Shown: in pieces, positions 21,382 through 31,108 of the stretch
Position numbering within the stretch: position 1 is the first letter of the stretch
How the letters are laid out: each line of letters opens with the position of its first letter
Assembly (NCBI RefSeq): GCF_014648635.1
Contig: NZ_BMRM01000004.1
Span: forward strand, 186,001 to 250,000
DNA length: 64,000 nt
Reading direction: 5' to 3'
From: Streptomyces cinerochromogenes
Lineage (GTDB): Bacteria > Actinomycetota > Actinomycetes > Streptomycetales > Streptomycetaceae
Made by a program: the position numbers and the translations under genes
The notes under the pieces: model-generated
The model's input: only the letters and a program-made list of their open reading frames with translations
Databases searched by the model: none
What the model was told of the DNA's origin: nothing

Positions 21382-22499
21382 ACGCGCTCCACCGCCCCGT
21401 CCGCCACCGAGTACCGGGCACCGGCCAGCACGTGCGGCACGTCGTCGTCCACAGCCGCCGTGACCAGCACCTGCTCGCCGGGCGCGACCAGCTCCGCCAG
21501 CCGCTCGCGGCGGCGGGCGTCCAGCTCGGCGAAGACGTCGTCCAGGATCAGCACCGGCTCGTTGCCCTCGGCACGCAGCAGGTCGTACGAGGCCAGCCGC
21601 AGCGCGAGCGCGTAGGACCAGGACTCGCCGTGCGAGGCGTACCCCTTCGCGGGCAGCTGACCGAGCTTGAGCACCAGGTCGTCCCGGTGCGGACCGACGA
21701 GGGTGACACCCCGCTCGATCTCCTGCTTCCGCGCCTCTGCCAGGGCCGCCGTCAACTGGGCGTACAGCTCCTCGCGCGTGTGCGCCTCGCCCGGCGCCGA
21801 CGGCTTGTACTCCAGCGCCACCGGACCGCCCCCGGGAGCCAGCTGCTCGTACGCCTTGTCGGCCAGCGGCTGCAGCGCGGCGATCAGGTCCATCCGCTGC
21901 GCGAGCAGCTCCGCACCCGCGCGCGCGAGGTGCTGGTCCCAGACGTCGAGCGTGGACAGATCCATGGAGCGCCCGCCGTGCCGCCGCGCGAGAGCGGCCG
22001 TCTTCAGCAGGGTGTTGCGCTGCTTGAGCACCCGCTCGTAGTCGGAGCGGACCCCCGCCATCCGCGGCGACCGCGCGGTGATCAGCTCGTCCAGGAACCG
22101 CCGCCGCTCACCCGGGTCCCCCTTCACGAGGGCCAGGTCCTCGGGCGCGAACAGCACGGTCCGTACGATCCCCAGCACGTCCCGCGGTCTGACCTGCGAG
22201 GACCGGTTGATGCGGGCGCGGTTGGCCTTCCCCGGGTTCAGCTCCAGCTCGATCAGCTGCTGCCGCTCGCCCTGCCGGACCTGCGCCCGGATCACCGCCC
22301 GCTCGGCGCCCATGCGCACCAGGGGCGCGTCGGAGGCGACCCGGTGGCTGCCGAGCGTCGCCAGATACCCGACCGCCTCCACCAGGTTGGTCTTCCCCTG
22401 CCCGTTGGGGCCGACGAAAGCGGTGACGCCCGGGTCGAGCGGAACCTCGGCCCGGGCGTACGAGCGGAAGTCGGCCAGCGAGAGATGCGTGACGTGCAT
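21378..22499 (-). CDS. recF: RecF recombination mediator
   Basis: 373 residues from ATG at 22499. SMC-like ATPase: Walker A GPNGQGKT at 30-37, signature-like [21 protein letters not shown], and Walker [14 protein letters not shown] near the C-terminus. RecF helps RecOR load RecA at single-strand gaps with 5' duplex ends. The Streptomyces order dnaN-gnd-recF-dciA is kept, with recF and dciA overlapping by 4 bases. Confidence 0.96.
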   Translation of the reverse strand: MHVTHLSLADFRSYARAEVPLDPGVTAFVGPNGQGKTNLVEAVGYLATLGSHRVASDAPLVRMGAERAVIRAQVRQGERQQLIELELNPGKANRARINRSSQVRPRDVLGIVRTVLFAPEDLALVKGDPGERRRFLDELITARSPRMAGVRSDYERVLKQRNTLLKTAALARRHGGRSMDLSTLDVWDQHLARAGAELLAQRMDLIAALQPLADKAYEQLAPGGGPVALEYKPSAPGEAHTREELYAQLTAALAEARKQEIERGVTLVGPHRDDLVLKLGQLPAKGYASHGESWSYALALRLASYDLLRAEGNEPVLILDDVFAELDARRRERLAELVAPGEQVLVTAAVDDDVPHVLAGARYSVADGAVERV

Positions 22500-22552
22500 G
22501 GTCGTGCGCCGACCTCCCCCAGGGTTGTGGATCGCGGGGGCGACCCTGTGGA

Positions 22553-23428
22553 TTACTTCTTCTCTACGGCGTGACCACCGAACTGGTTGCGCAGCGCGGC
22601 GATCATCTTCATCTGCGGCGAGTCCTCCTGGCGGGAGGCGAACCGCGCGAACAGCGACGCGGTGATCGCCGGCAGCGGCACCGCGTTGTCGATGGCGGCC
22701 TCCACAGTCCAGCGTCCCTCACCGGAGTCCTGTGCATAACCGCGCAGGCCGTCCAGGTGCTCGTCCTCGTCGAGGGCGTTGACCGCCAGGTCCAGCAGCC
22801 AGGACCGGATGACGGTGCCCTCCTGCCACGACCGGAACACCTCGCGGACGTCCGTGACGGAGTCGACCTTCTCCAGCAGCTCCCAGCCCTCGGCGTAGGC
22901 CTGCATCATGGCGTACTCGATGCCGTTGTGGACCATCTTCGCGAAGTGGCCCGCGCCGACCTTGCCCGCGTGCACCGAGCCGAAGTCGCCCTCCGGCTTC
23001 AGCGCGTCGAAGACCGGCTGCGCCTTGGCGACGTGCTCGGCGTCGCCGCCGTACATCAGCGCGTACCCGTTCTCCAGGCCCCAGACGCCGCCGGAGACGC
23101 CGCAGTCCACGAAGCCTATGCCCTTGGCGGCCAGCTGCTCGGCGTGCTTCTCGTCGTCCGTCCAGCGGGAGTTGCCGCCGTCCACGACCACGTCGCCGGG
23201 CTGCAGCAGCTCGGCGAGCTGGTCGATGGTCGACTGGGTGGGCTCGCCGGCCGGGACCATCACCCAGACCACGCGCGGGCCGCTGAGCTTGCCCACAAGC
23301 TCTTCCAGGCTGTGGACATCCGCGAGGTCCGCGTTGCGGTCGTATCCGATGACGGTGTGGCCCGCGCGGCGGATCCGCTCGCGCATGTTGCCGCCCATCT
23401 TGCCGAGGCCGACGAGACCGAGCTCCAT
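22553..23428 (-). CDS. gnd: 6-phosphogluconate dehydrogenase, decarboxylating, short form
   Basis: 291 residues from ATG at 23428, preceded by AAGGA. N-terminal Rossmann domain [22 protein letters not shown] binds the nicotinamide cofactor; VVDGGNSRW and [16 protein letters not shown] carry substrate-binding residues, and [15 protein letters not shown] contains the catalytic Lys. It oxidises 6-phosphogluconate to ribulose 5-phosphate and CO2. The protein is about 290 residues rather than 470, the GntZ/YqeC-type form. Its place between dnaN and recF is characteristic of Streptomyces. Confidence 0.94.
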   Translation of the reverse strand: MELGLVGLGKMGGNMRERIRRAGHTVIGYDRNADLADVHSLEELVGKLSGPRVVWVMVPAGEPTQSTIDQLAELLQPGDVVVDGGNSRWTDDEKHAEQLAAKGIGFVDCGVSGGVWGLENGYALMYGGDAEHVAKAQPVFDALKPEGDFGSVHAGKVGAGHFAKMVHNGIEYAMMQAYAEGWELLEKVDSVTDVREVFRSWQEGTVIRSWLLDLAVNALDEDEHLDGLRGYAQDSGEGRWTVEAAIDNAVPLPAITASLFARFASRQEDSPQMKMIAALRNQFGGHAVEKK

Positions 23429-23601
23429 CAGTTGTGTCCTTAGGTCGCTGTGTGGCGTGACAGGCACCGCAGTGCCGAGCCGAGCCTAAACCCGACCATG
23501 CCTGCACAGCTGTGGGCATACGCGCTCATGCGAGACCCGCTGACCTGCGAAGACGTAGCTGTGGCGCGCCGCGCCGACGGGCGTCCGCGCCACCGGCCGG
23601 C

Positions 23602-23640
23602 CACAGTGCCGGGTATCCACACCGGACGTCCGGCACTGTG
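23602..23640 (-). terminator. Hairpin downstream of dnaN
   Basis: CACAGTGCCGG and CCGGCACTGTG are perfect 11-base arms with a 17-base spacer that itself includes GTATCCACA, a DnaA-box-like nonamer at 23613. A second box-like TGTGGAGAA lies at 23647. The hairpin may end dnaN transcripts. Confidence 0.45.
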
Positions 23641-23657
23641 CACAGCTGTGGAGAACG

Positions 23658-24788
23658 TCAGCCGCTGAGCCGCACCGGCATGATCAGGTACTTGTACGCG
23701 TCGTCGGCCTCCGCGTCCACCGCCGGCTTGCCGCTGAGGAGCGCCGGCTTGGTGGACGTGGTGAACGACAGCTGCGCCACCGGCGAGTCGATCGCGCTCA
23801 GACCGTCCAGCAGGAACGTGGGGTTGAAGGCGATCGAGATGTCGTCGCCCTCCAGCTGCGCGTCGACCCTTTCCACAGCCTGTGCGTCGTCGCTCGACCC
23901 GGCCTCCAGGATCAGCACGCCCTGCTCGAAGCTCAGGCGCACCGGCGTGTTCCGCTCGGCCACCAGCGCCACGCGCTTCACGGCCTCCACGAACGGCGCG
24001 GTCTCGATCACGGCGACGGAGTTGAACTCGGTCGGGAACAGCGTCCGGTACTTCGGCAGGTCACCCTCGAGCAGGCGCGTCGTCGTACGCCGCCCGGCGC
24101 CCTCGAAGCCGATCAGGCCCTCACCGGCGCCGGAGCCGGACAGCGCCAGCGTGACGCTGTCCCCGGCGCCCAGCGACTTCGCGGTGTCCAGCAGCGTCTT
24201 GGCCGGGACCAGGGCGACGGCGGAGGCGTCCGGGTTCTCCGGCTTCCACAGGAACTCGCGGACCGCGAAGCGGTAGCGGTCGGTGGAGGCCAGGGTGACC
24301 GTGTCGCCCTCGATCTCGATGCGCACACCGGTGAGCACCGGCAGCGTGTCGTCACGGCCGGCCGCGATGGCCACCTGGGAGACGGCGGCGGCGAAGACCT
24401 CGCCGGGCACCGTGCCGGTCGCGTTCGGCATCTGCGGCAGCGACGGGTACTCCTCCACGGGCAGGGTGTGGAGGGTGAACCGCGAGGATCCGCACACCAC
24501 GGTCGCCCGTACACCGTCTGTGGAAATCTCCACCGGGCGGTTGGGGAGGGCGCGGGAGATGTCGGCGAGCAGCCGGCCGGAGACGAGGACGGTGCCCTCC
24601 TCCTCGACCTCCGCCTCGACGTTCACACGCGCGGAGACCTCGTAGTCGAAGCTCGACAGGCTCAGCTGGCCGTCCTCCGCCTTCAGCAGCAGGCCGGCGA
24701 GGACAGGCGCCGGCGGACGGGCCGGGAGGCTGCGTGCCGCCCAGGCCACTGCCTCCGCGAGTACGTCGCGTTCCACCCGGATCTTCAC
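23658..24788 (-). CDS. dnaN: DNA polymerase III beta sliding clamp
   Basis: 376 residues from GTG at 24788, with a strong AGGAGG site. Three topologically similar domains: MKIRVERDVLAEAVAWAARSLP, the middle domain VPGEVFAAAVSQVAIAAGRDDTLPVLTGV, and the C-terminal domain ending YKYLIMPVRLSG, whose YLIMPVRL tail forms the peptide-binding cleft with polymerase and other clamp clients. It forms the ring that tethers DNA polymerase III. It adjoins oriC and is transcribed away from it. Confidence 0.97.
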   Translation of the reverse strand: MKIRVERDVLAEAVAWAARSLPARPPAPVLAGLLLKAEDGQLSLSSFDYEVSARVNVEAEVEEEGTVLVSGRLLADISRALPNRPVEISTDGVRATVVCGSSRFTLHTLPVEEYPSLPQMPNATGTVPGEVFAAAVSQVAIAAGRDDTLPVLTGVRIEIEGDTVTLASTDRYRFAVREFLWKPENPDASAVALVPAKTLLDTAKSLGAGDSVTLALSGSGAGEGLIGFEGAGRRTTTRLLEGDLPKYRTLFPTEFNSVAVIETAPFVEAVKRVALVAERNTPVRLSFEQGVLILEAGSSDDAQAVERVDAQLEGDDISIAFNPTFLLDGLSAIDSPVAQLSFTTSTKPALLSGKPAVDAEADDAYKYLIMPVRLSG

Positions 24789-25600
24789 CGTAAGCCGCCT
24801 CCTGCTGTTGCTACTGAGTCCTCCGACTCGGTGTCACCGCCCACTGCGACGGGAAGGACACCGGGGACCAGTCTGACGCACGGCACTGACAGTAGGTGCC
24901 CGTCGGGGTCAAGTCGGTCCGAGGGGCAGTCGGCCGCGAAGCAGCGAGTTGTGCACAGGCCCCGCTTCAAAGCGATTGCCGAGCTCTCTCTAGTCGGGAG
25001 TAGTAGTAGGGCCTGTGGATACCGTGGATAACCACGTTTGCCCAGCTCAGCGCGGGTTTTTTATCCACCGGCCCTGTGGGTGGAGCCAGTGGACAACCGG
25101 GGCCTTCTGTGGAGAACGGAAAGTTCTGCACACAGCGCCCACAGGCTGAGGGCAGTTCTCCCCAGCTGTGTCCCCAGGAATACCCCGGTTTCCCACACCC
25201 CAACCCGGCAACTTCCTGTGACGCCTTTCACTCGAAGCCGTGAGCAGGGGCGCCGGGTTGCCGAACAGTGGACAGCGCTGTGGAGAAGGGGCCGATCGCT
25301 GGGGACAACCGCCCCGAACCTGTGGGGTGTCGGTGGACAACCGCCCGGCCCCGTTGTTGATCTTGGCGTTGTCCACAGCCTGTGGAGACCGCTCGTCCAC
25401 GATTCCACAGGCCCCTGAGCTGGGCAGAAGCCGCGGAGCCAGCTTCCCTGTGGACACAGCTCGGGACAACTCCGCAGTCCCCAGGATGTGGACGGAAGAA
25501 AGTCACCGAATCTGTGGAGAGCGGCCGTAACCCGGCAAGTAATCGAACACCGGATGACGACGGAGGAACACCGCACAGCCCGCCCGGGGTGTCCTTCGGG
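24789..25600. other. oriC: Chromosomal replication origin oriC with many DnaA boxes
   Basis: Non-coding region between dnaN and dnaA holding a dense field of nonamers related to TTGTCCACA. One is a perfect match (25369-25377, plus strand). Near matches include 24949 (TTGTGCACA), 25014 (TGTGGATAC), 25023 (CGTGGATAA), 25061 (TTATCCACC), 25088 (AGTGGACAA), 25108 and 25279 (TGTGGAGAA), 25267 (AGTGGACAG), 25332 (GGTGGACAA), 25393 (TCGTCCACG), 25449 (TGTGGACAC), 25487 (TGTGGACGG) and 25513 (TGTGGAGAG). Most face the same way, in two clusters separated by about 150 bases. This matches the known Streptomyces oriC arrangement. Confidence 0.95.
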
Positions 25601-25820
25601 GGTGCTGGAGGTCCCGCGGGGCCGCTGCGGGGGCGCTGGGAGTGACTGTGAGGGCCGCTGCGGGGCGGCTGGAGGTGGTTCCGAGGCCGTCGCAGGCGGC
25701 TGGGCGTGGCTGCGGGGCCCGTTGAGTGGTGGCCTGGGCGTGGCTCTGGGGCCGTTGCGGAGCGGCCTGGGCGTGGTCCGGGGGCCGTTGAGGGCGGCTG
25801 AGGGCGGCTGAGGGCGGCTG
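25601..25820. repeat. Degenerate tandem repeat (31-34 bp) between DnaA boxes and dnaA
   Basis: About six or seven imperfect copies of a G-rich unit, beginning near CTGGGCGTGG and containing GGGGCCGTTG, start at about 25604, 25635, 25668, 25699, 25732 and 25765. The last two full copies are the most alike. They end in three exact 10-base copies of AGGGCGGCTG (25791-25820). The plus strand is strongly G-rich throughout. Confidence 0.7.
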
Positions 25821-25907
25821 AGCGTGATCTGGGATCGGCCGGGGACGGCTGAGCGTGGCCCTGGCGGCCGTTGCGGGTCCGCTCGGAGGGGTCCAGGGGA
25901 TACGGAA

Positions 25908-25938
25908 GGGCGCCCTGGGAGCATGTCCCCGGGCGCCC
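25908..25938 (-). terminator. dnaA terminator
   Basis: 13-bp stem GGGCGCCCTGGGA / TCCCCGGGCGCCC with one mismatch and a 5-base loop, 24 bases past the dnaA stop on the minus strand. Confidence 0.6.
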
Positions 25939-25961
25939 TCGGCGTCGCCGTACGGCCGGCC

Positions 25962-27890
25962 TCAGCCGTTCTTGATGCGGTTGGTCAGCTCGGTGACCTG
26001 GTTGTAGATCGAGCGCCGCTCGGCCATCAGCGCCCGGATCTTCCGGTCGGCGTGCATGACCGTCGTGTGGTCCCGCCCGCCGAACTGCGCCCCGATCTTC
26101 GGCAGCGACAGGTCCGTCAGCTCCCGGCACAGGTACATGGCGATCTGCCGGGCCGTGACCAGCTGCCGGCCCCGCGAGCTGCCGCACAGGTCCTCGACCG
26201 TGAGCCCGAAGTAGTCCGCGGTCGCCGCCATGATGGCCGTCGCGGTGATCTCCGGCGTCGAGTCCTCGCCCCCGGGGATCAGGTCCTTCAGGACGATCTC
26301 GGTCAGGCCCAGGTCCACCGGCTGCCGGTTGAGCGAGGCGAACGCCGTCACCCGGATCAGCGCGCCCTCCAGCTCACGGATGTTGCGCGAGATGCGGGAG
26401 GCGATGAACTCCAGCACCTCCGGCGGGGCGTTGAGCTGCTCCTGCACCGCCTTCTTGCGCAGGATCGCGATACGCGTCTCCAGCTCCGGCGGCTGGACGT
26501 CGGTGATCAGGCCCCACTCGAAACGGTTCCGCAGCCGGTCCTCCAGCGTGACCAGCTGCTTGGGCGGCCGGTCGCTGGAGAGCACGATCTGCTTGTTGGC
26601 GTTGTGGAGGGTGTTGAAGGTGTGGAAGAACTCCTCCTGCGTCGACTCCTTGTCCGCGAGGAACTGGATGTCGTCGACGAGCAGGATGTCCATCTCGCGG
26701 TAGCGCTTGCGGAAGCTGTCGCCCTTGCCGTCGCGGATGGAGTTGATGAACTCGTTGGTGAACTCCTCCGAGCTGACGTACCGCACGCGCGTGCCCGGGT
26801 AGAGGCTGCGCGCGTAGTGCCCGATCGCGTGCAGCAGGTGCGTCTTGCCGAGCCCGGACTCCCCGTAGATGAACAGGGGGTTGTACGCCTTCGCCGGTGC
26901 CTCGGCGACCGCGACCGCCGCCGCGTGCGCGAAGCGGTTGGAGGCACCGATGACGAACGTGTCGAACAGGTACTTCGGGTTCAGACGCGCGGTCGGCTCA
27001 CCGGGGCCGCTCGACGACGCCGGCTGCGCGGCCGGCGAGCCGGGGGCGCCGGCCGAGGGCATGTCCGGACGGCCGGGGCCGCCCCGGTGCGACGGCGGCT
27101 CGGACAACTCACGGCGCACCGGGTCACGCTGGTCGTACTCGGTGCGGGCAGGCTCGTAGTCGGAGCGCGCGGAGTCGTAGTCCGGGCGGGAGGGTTCGTA
27201 CTCGCCGCGCTGCTGCTCGTACGGCGGCCGCTCCATGCCCTGCGGGCGGTAGTCCTGCCGCGAGCCGCCGTAGGCGTCCGCACCGGAGCCGTAGGGGTCC
27301 TGGGAGGACGGCGAGGCGTACGGGTCCCGCTCGGGAAAGCCGAGCCGGGGCTGCTGCCAGCCGTACTCGTCCTGGCCGGGGCGCGGCCAGGCGCCGGGCT
27401 CCGGACGGTGGTACTCGGAGGGGTAGGCCGGGCGGACGGTGGGGAGCTGGTCCGGCCGGCCGGACGGGTGCTCCGTGCGCGGCTCGGCGCCCGGGAGCTG
27501 GTCGCCGCGGTGGCGGCCGTAGCCCTCGTACGGTCCGGAGGGCAGCTCCGGCTCCTCGTAGCGCGGCTTCGGGGGCTGCTGGGCGGGCGGCGTCGCGGGG
27601 GCCGGCGGTTCACCCGCCGAGTCGTCCACGGTGATCGCGATCCGGATGGGGCGGCCGCACTCACGGCTCAGGGTCTCGCTGACGATGGGCGCGAGACGGC
27701 CCTCCAGTACGCCCTTCGCGAATTCGTTCGGCACGGCGAGCAGAGCGGTGTCCGCGACCAGCGCGAGCGGCTGGCAGCGCCGGATCCAGTGCTCGTCCTT
27801 CGCCTCCACACCCTGTCCGCGGCCCTCACCCAGGAGCTGCTCCAGTACGCGTGGCCACACTGCGGCAAGATCGGCAGGTACGTCAGCCAC
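25962..27890 (-). CDS. dnaA: Chromosomal replication initiator DnaA
   Basis: 642 residues from GTG at 27890; the Streptomyces N-terminus [23 protein letters not shown] fixes the start, and a longer in-frame extension upstream would overlap the promoter. Domain I covers about 1-95. Domain II is a very long acidic, Pro/Tyr-rich linker (about 100-305) with [20 protein letters not shown]-like repeats. Domain III has Walker A GESGLGKT (Lys349) and Walker [15 protein letters not shown]. Domain IV ends with the DNA-binding signature [15 protein letters not shown]. It binds the oriC boxes and probably its own promoter. Confidence 0.98.
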   Translation of the reverse strand: MADVPADLAAVWPRVLEQLLGEGRGQGVEAKDEHWIRRCQPLALVADTALLAVPNEFAKGVLEGRLAPIVSETLSRECGRPIRIAITVDDSAGEPPAPATPPAQQPPKPRYEEPELPSGPYEGYGRHRGDQLPGAEPRTEHPSGRPDQLPTVRPAYPSEYHRPEPGAWPRPGQDEYGWQQPRLGFPERDPYASPSSQDPYGSGADAYGGSRQDYRPQGMERPPYEQQRGEYEPSRPDYDSARSDYEPARTEYDQRDPVRRELSEPPSHRGGPGRPDMPSAGAPGSPAAQPASSSGPGEPTARLNPKYLFDTFVIGASNRFAHAAAVAVAEAPAKAYNPLFIYGESGLGKTHLLHAIGHYARSLYPGTRVRYVSSEEFTNEFINSIRDGKGDSFRKRYREMDILLVDDIQFLADKESTQEEFFHTFNTLHNANKQIVLSSDRPPKQLVTLEDRLRNRFEWGLITDVQPPELETRIAILRKKAVQEQLNAPPEVLEFIASRISRNIRELEGALIRVTAFASLNRQPVDLGLTEIVLKDLIPGGEDSTPEITATAIMAATADYFGLTVEDLCGSSRGRQLVTARQIAMYLCRELTDLSLPKIGAQFGGRDHTTVMHADRKIRALMAERRSIYNQVTELTNRIKNG

Positions 27891-28016
27891 AGGGCACGCT
27901 CTCTCACAGGTCCCACGAACGTGTGGTTCGCGGACGGGTCGGGACGGAATCCGGGGTGGATGGGCGGGGGGCAATCCCGCTCGGGTGGGGACAAGGGAAC
28001 GAATCGGAGTCCAGCC

Positions 28017-28071
28017 ACGGTAGTCAGCGCGGCGGGTAGGGTTCAAGTTGTTGTCCCCAGCCTGTGGACAG
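28017..28071 (-). promoter_or_regulatory. dnaA promoter with paired DnaA boxes
   Basis: On the minus strand TTGAAC (28041-28046) and TACCGT (28017-28022) are 18 bases apart, a good principal-sigma promoter 130 bases before dnaA. Directly upstream of the -35 lie TTGTCCCCA (28051-28059) and TGTGGACAG (28063-28071), two DnaA boxes facing each other 3 bases apart, consistent with autoregulation as reported for Streptomyces dnaA. Confidence 0.65.
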
Positions 28072-28092
28072 TGTCTCCCGGCGCCCCCCGGT

Positions 28093-28122
28093 TTGACCGG
28101 ATGGCGTAGCCCCGCGTACCGT
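28093..28122 (+). promoter_or_regulatory. Probable rpmH promoter
   Basis: TTGACC (28093-28098) and TACCGT (28117-28122) are 18 bases apart on the plus strand, about 165 bases upstream of rpmH. It is back to back with the dnaA promoter. The rest of 27891-28288 shows no gene. Confidence 0.5.
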
Positions 28123-28288
28123 AACCAGGTCGAGTTGTCGATGGCTGCTGCCGCCTGCCTCCGATGGGCACAGGTCACGTCAGGTGATCGGGAAGCGGTG
28201 CACTCGGGCGTGACGCGAGCTACTCGTGGGCGCACGGTGACAGCCAGGACGGCACCCCGCCACTACTGATTCTTTCTGGAGCCCCCGA

Positions 28289-28426
28289 GTGAGCAAGCGC
28301 ACCTTCCAGCCGAACAACCGTCGTCGCGCGAAGACCCACGGCTTCCGGCTGCGTATGCGCACCCGTGCCGGCCGCGCGATTCTCGCGTCCCGCCGTAGCA
28401 AGGGTCGCGCCCGTCTGTCCGCCTGA
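28289..28426 (+). CDS. rpmH: 50S ribosomal protein L34
   Basis: 45 residues from GTG at 28289 with GGAG 9 bases upstream: a very basic protein with [23 protein letters not shown], the L34 signature, and [18 protein letters not shown] at the end. It packs against 23S rRNA. First gene of the right-hand origin arm, followed by rnpA after 21 bases. Confidence 0.97.
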   Translation: MSKRTFQPNNRRRAKTHGFRLRMRTRAGRAILASRRSKGRARLSA

Positions 28427-28447
28427 TCCCGGTCAGGTCATGACATC

Positions 28448-28819
28448 GTGCTGCCCACCGAGAACCGGCTGAGGCGGCGCGAGGACTTCGCGACCGCGGT
28501 ACGACGGGGTCGTCGGGCCGGACGCCCGACTCTCGTCGTCCACCTTCGTAGCGGTGCCACGGACCCGCACGCGCCTGGGGAGAGCGCTCCCCCGACGCGT
28601 GCGGGTTTCGTCGTGAGCAAGGCCGTGGGTGGCGCGGTCGTGCGCAACACAGTGAAGCGCAGACTGCGCCACCTGATGCGTGACCGAGTCGCCCTGTTTC
28701 CCCCCGGTAGCCTGGTAGTCGTACGAGCGCTGCCCGGAGCGGGCGACGCAGACCACGCACAGCTGGCCCGAGACCTGGACGCCGCTCTTGAGCGGCTGCT
28801 GGGAGGGGGCGCGCGATGA
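28448..28819 (+). CDS. rnpA: Ribonuclease P protein component
   Basis: 123 residues from GTG at 28448. [22 protein letters not shown] at the start, [27 protein letters not shown] in the middle; the RNxxKRRLR motif is the RNA-binding signature of the family. It assists the RNA subunit in cutting tRNA 5' leaders. Its stop overlaps the yidD start as ATGA, so translation is coupled. Confidence 0.96.
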   Translation: MLPTENRLRRREDFATAVRRGRRAGRPTLVVHLRSGATDPHAPGESAPPTRAGFVVSKAVGGAVVRNTVKRRLRHLMRDRVALFPPGSLVVVRALPGAGDADHAQLARDLDAALERLLGGGAR

Positions 28820-29181
28820 AGTACCCACTACTGGCTCTGATCAAGCTGTACCAGTGGACGATCAGTCCGCTGCTGGGGCCGGTGTGCAAGTACTACCCGT
28901 CGTGCTCCCACTACGGCTACACGGCCATCGACCGGCACGGTGCGATCAAGGGCACGGCACTCACCGCCTGGCGCATCCTCCGGTGCAATCCGTGGTCGCT
29001 CGGCGGTGTGGACCATGTTCCACCGCGTAAGCGCCCGCGGTGGCACGAAATACTGCGCAACGCGTGGCGCGCACGCAGGGGCGGGCCCTCCGCCGCCGAA
29101 CCGGCCACCGAAGCGAATCTTGCTTCCGAGTCTCCTTCGAGCCCGGCCGCAGAGACCTCGTCCCATGCCCAAGGAGCATGA
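28816..29181 (+). CDS. yidD: Membrane protein insertion efficiency factor YidD
   Basis: 121 residues. The first 80 residues match the family: [35 protein letters not shown], with Cys residues of the CKYYPSCS motif, then [24 protein letters not shown]. An amphipathic N-terminal helix is thought to hold it at the membrane near YidC. The C-terminal 40 residues are an actinobacterial low-complexity tail. Confidence 0.95.
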   Translation: MKYPLLALIKLYQWTISPLLGPVCKYYPSCSHYGYTAIDRHGAIKGTALTAWRILRCNPWSLGGVDHVPPRKRPRWHEILRNAWRARRGGPSAAEPATEANLASESPSSPAAETSSHAQGA

Positions 29182-29184
29182 TTA

Positions 29185-30465
29185 GTGGACACGATTGCCA
29201 GCCTTTTCAGTTTCATCACCTGGCCCGTCTCCTGGGTCATCGTCCAGTTCCACAAGGTGTACGGGGCGATCTTCGGCCCTGACACCGGATGGGCCTGGGG
29301 CCTGTCCATCGTGTCCCTGGTGATCCTGATCCGCATCTGCCTGATCCCGCTCTTCGTGAAGCAGATCAAGTCGACTCGCGCGATGCAGACGCTCCAGCCG
29401 GAGATGAAGAAGATCCAGGAGCGCTACAAGAACGACCGGCAGCGCCAGTCCGAAGAGATGATGAAGCTGTACAAGGAGACGGGCACCAACCCGCTCTCCT
29501 CGTGCCTTCCCATCCTGGCGCAGTCCCCGTTCTTCTTCGCCCTGTACCACGTGCTCAACGGCATCGCGACGGGCAAGACGATCGGCGTCATCAACGAGCC
29601 GCTGCTCGCCAGCGCCCGTCACGCCCACATCTTCGGTGCCCCGCTGGCCGCCAAGTTCTTCAGCAGCGAGAGCCAGATCACCGCTCTCGGCGCCTCGCTG
29701 ACCGACGTCCGTGTCGTCACCGCGATCATGATCGTGCTGATGTCGGCGTCGCAGTTCTACACGCAGCGCCAGCTGATGACGAAGAACGTCGACACCACGG
29801 TGAAGACGCCGTTCATGCAGCAGCAGAAGATGCTGATGTACGTCTTCCCGGTCATGTTCGCCGTCTTCGGTGTGAACTTCCCGGTCGGTGTCCTCGTCTA
29901 CTGGCTGACCACCAACGTGTGGACCATGGGCCAGCAGATGTACGTCATCCACAACAACCCGACCCCGGGTTCCAAGGCCCAGGCCGCCTACCTGGAGCGC
30001 CTGACCAAGCACGTCACGCAGCACGGCAAGATCCGCCGGCGCAGCGAGAAGGTCATCATCAAGGCGATCGTCGCCAAGGGCCGCGACCGCAACGAGTTCG
30101 AGCGCAAGTTCATCAACGCGCTGAACAAGGCCGGCCTCGTCGCCCAGACCGACGGCACCGTGACGAAGAGCGCGGTCCAGGCCGCGGCGCAGACCGAGGA
30201 AGGCGCGGTCACCGACACCGCCACGGCCACGGCCACGGCCGCCCGGCGTCAGCAGCCCAAGCGCCAGAGCAAGTCCCAGCGTCAGTCCGGCGGTCCCAAG
30301 CAGGCGGGCGACACCCCGTCGCTGGAGAAGTCCGACGAGCCGCAGGACGCCCGGCCCGCCGCTGCCAAGCAGCCTCAGAAGCCCGGCTCCGGCACCCGCA
30401 GCAAGGCCCAGTCCGGCCAGCGCAAGGGTGGCCCGCAGCGGCCCAAGTCCCCGTCCAAGAAGTAA
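29185..30465 (+). CDS. yidC: Membrane protein insertase YidC/Oxa1
   Basis: 426 residues from GTG at 29185, 3 bases after yidD. Helices appear at about 5-25 ([19 protein letters not shown]), 35-55 ([24 protein letters not shown]), and three in 105-250, with the hydrophilic-groove Arg in ILIRICLIP, and a cytoplasmic coiled hairpin ([12 protein letters not shown]). No large periplasmic domain, as in Gram-positives. The last 150 residues are a long basic Gln/Lys-rich tail that may contact ribosomes. Confidence 0.96.
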   Translation: MDTIASLFSFITWPVSWVIVQFHKVYGAIFGPDTGWAWGLSIVSLVILIRICLIPLFVKQIKSTRAMQTLQPEMKKIQERYKNDRQRQSEEMMKLYKETGTNPLSSCLPILAQSPFFFALYHVLNGIATGKTIGVINEPLLASARHAHIFGAPLAAKFFSSESQITALGASLTDVRVVTAIMIVLMSASQFYTQRQLMTKNVDTTVKTPFMQQQKMLMYVFPVMFAVFGVNFPVGVLVYWLTTNVWTMGQQMYVIHNNPTPGSKAQAAYLERLTKHVTQHGKIRRRSEKVIIKAIVAKGRDRNEFERKFINALNKAGLVAQTDGTVTKSAVQAAAQTEEGAVTDTATATATAARRQQPKRQSKSQRQSGGPKQAGDTPSLEKSDEPQDARPAAAKQPQKPGSGTRSKAQSGQRKGGPQRPKSPSKK

Positions 30466-30480
30466 GAAGGAGCCCATCCC

Positions 30481-30993
30481 GTGACGGAAGGCACCACCCC
30501 CGCCGCTGCCGAGGGTGCAGACACCCTCACCCGCCTGGAGCAGGAGGGTGAGATCGCGGCGGACTACCTGGAGGGTCTGCTGGACATCGCCGACCTCGAC
30601 GGCGACATCGACATGGACGTCGAGGCCGACCGCGCCTCCGTGTCGATCATCAGCGACACCGGCAGCCGCGACCTGCAGAAGCTGGTCGGCCGGGACGGCG
30701 AGGTGCTGGAGGCGCTGCAGGAGCTGACGCGCCTGGCGGTGCACCGGGAGACCGGCGACCGCAGCCGGCTGATGCTGGACATCGCGGGGTACCGGGCCAA
30801 GAAGCGGTCCGAGCTGTCCGAGCTGGGCGCCAAGGCCGCCGCCGAGGCGAAGAGCACCGGCGAGCCCGTGAAGCTCAAGCCGATGACGCCGTTCGAGCGC
30901 AAGGTCGTGCACGACGCGGTCAAGGCTGCGGGACTGAGCAGCGAGTCCGAGGGCGAGGAGCCGCAGCGCTTCGTCGTCGTACTGCCCGCCTGA
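30481..30993 (+). CDS. jag: KH/R3H RNA-binding protein (Jag/KhpB)
   Basis: 170 residues from GTG at 30481, 15 bases after yidC. An acidic N-terminus (no Jag-N domain) is followed by a KH-like domain (VSIISDTGSRDLQKLVGRDGEVLEALQELTRLAVHRETGDRSRLMLDIAGYR) and an R3H domain (KSTGEPVKLKPMTPFERKVVHDAV) ending in RFVVVLPA. These proteins bind RNA and in firmicutes affect cell elongation. Constant member of the rpmH-rnpA-yidD-yidC-jag operon. Confidence 0.94.
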   Translation: MTEGTTPAAAEGADTLTRLEQEGEIAADYLEGLLDIADLDGDIDMDVEADRASVSIISDTGSRDLQKLVGRDGEVLEALQELTRLAVHRETGDRSRLMLDIAGYRAKKRSELSELGAKAAAEAKSTGEPVKLKPMTPFERKVVHDAVKAAGLSSESEGEEPQRFVVVLPA

Positions 30994-31010
30994 TCGGCCC
31001 CTCGTTTCAC

Positions 31011-31038
31011 CGGCCCCGTCTGCCCGCAGGCGGGGCCG
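31011..31038 (+). terminator. Hairpin between jag and rsmG
   Basis: CGGCCCCGTCTGC pairs with GCAGGCGGGGCCG (one G-T pair) around a 2-base loop, followed by AACTTTG. It probably ends or attenuates the rpmH operon before rsmG. Confidence 0.6.
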
Positions 31039-31108
31039 AACTTTGTCAGCCTGGTAGTTCTGGTGGCCGGTGCGCGAAGCGCCGGCGCTGTACGGAAGGA
31101 CGGTCCCC

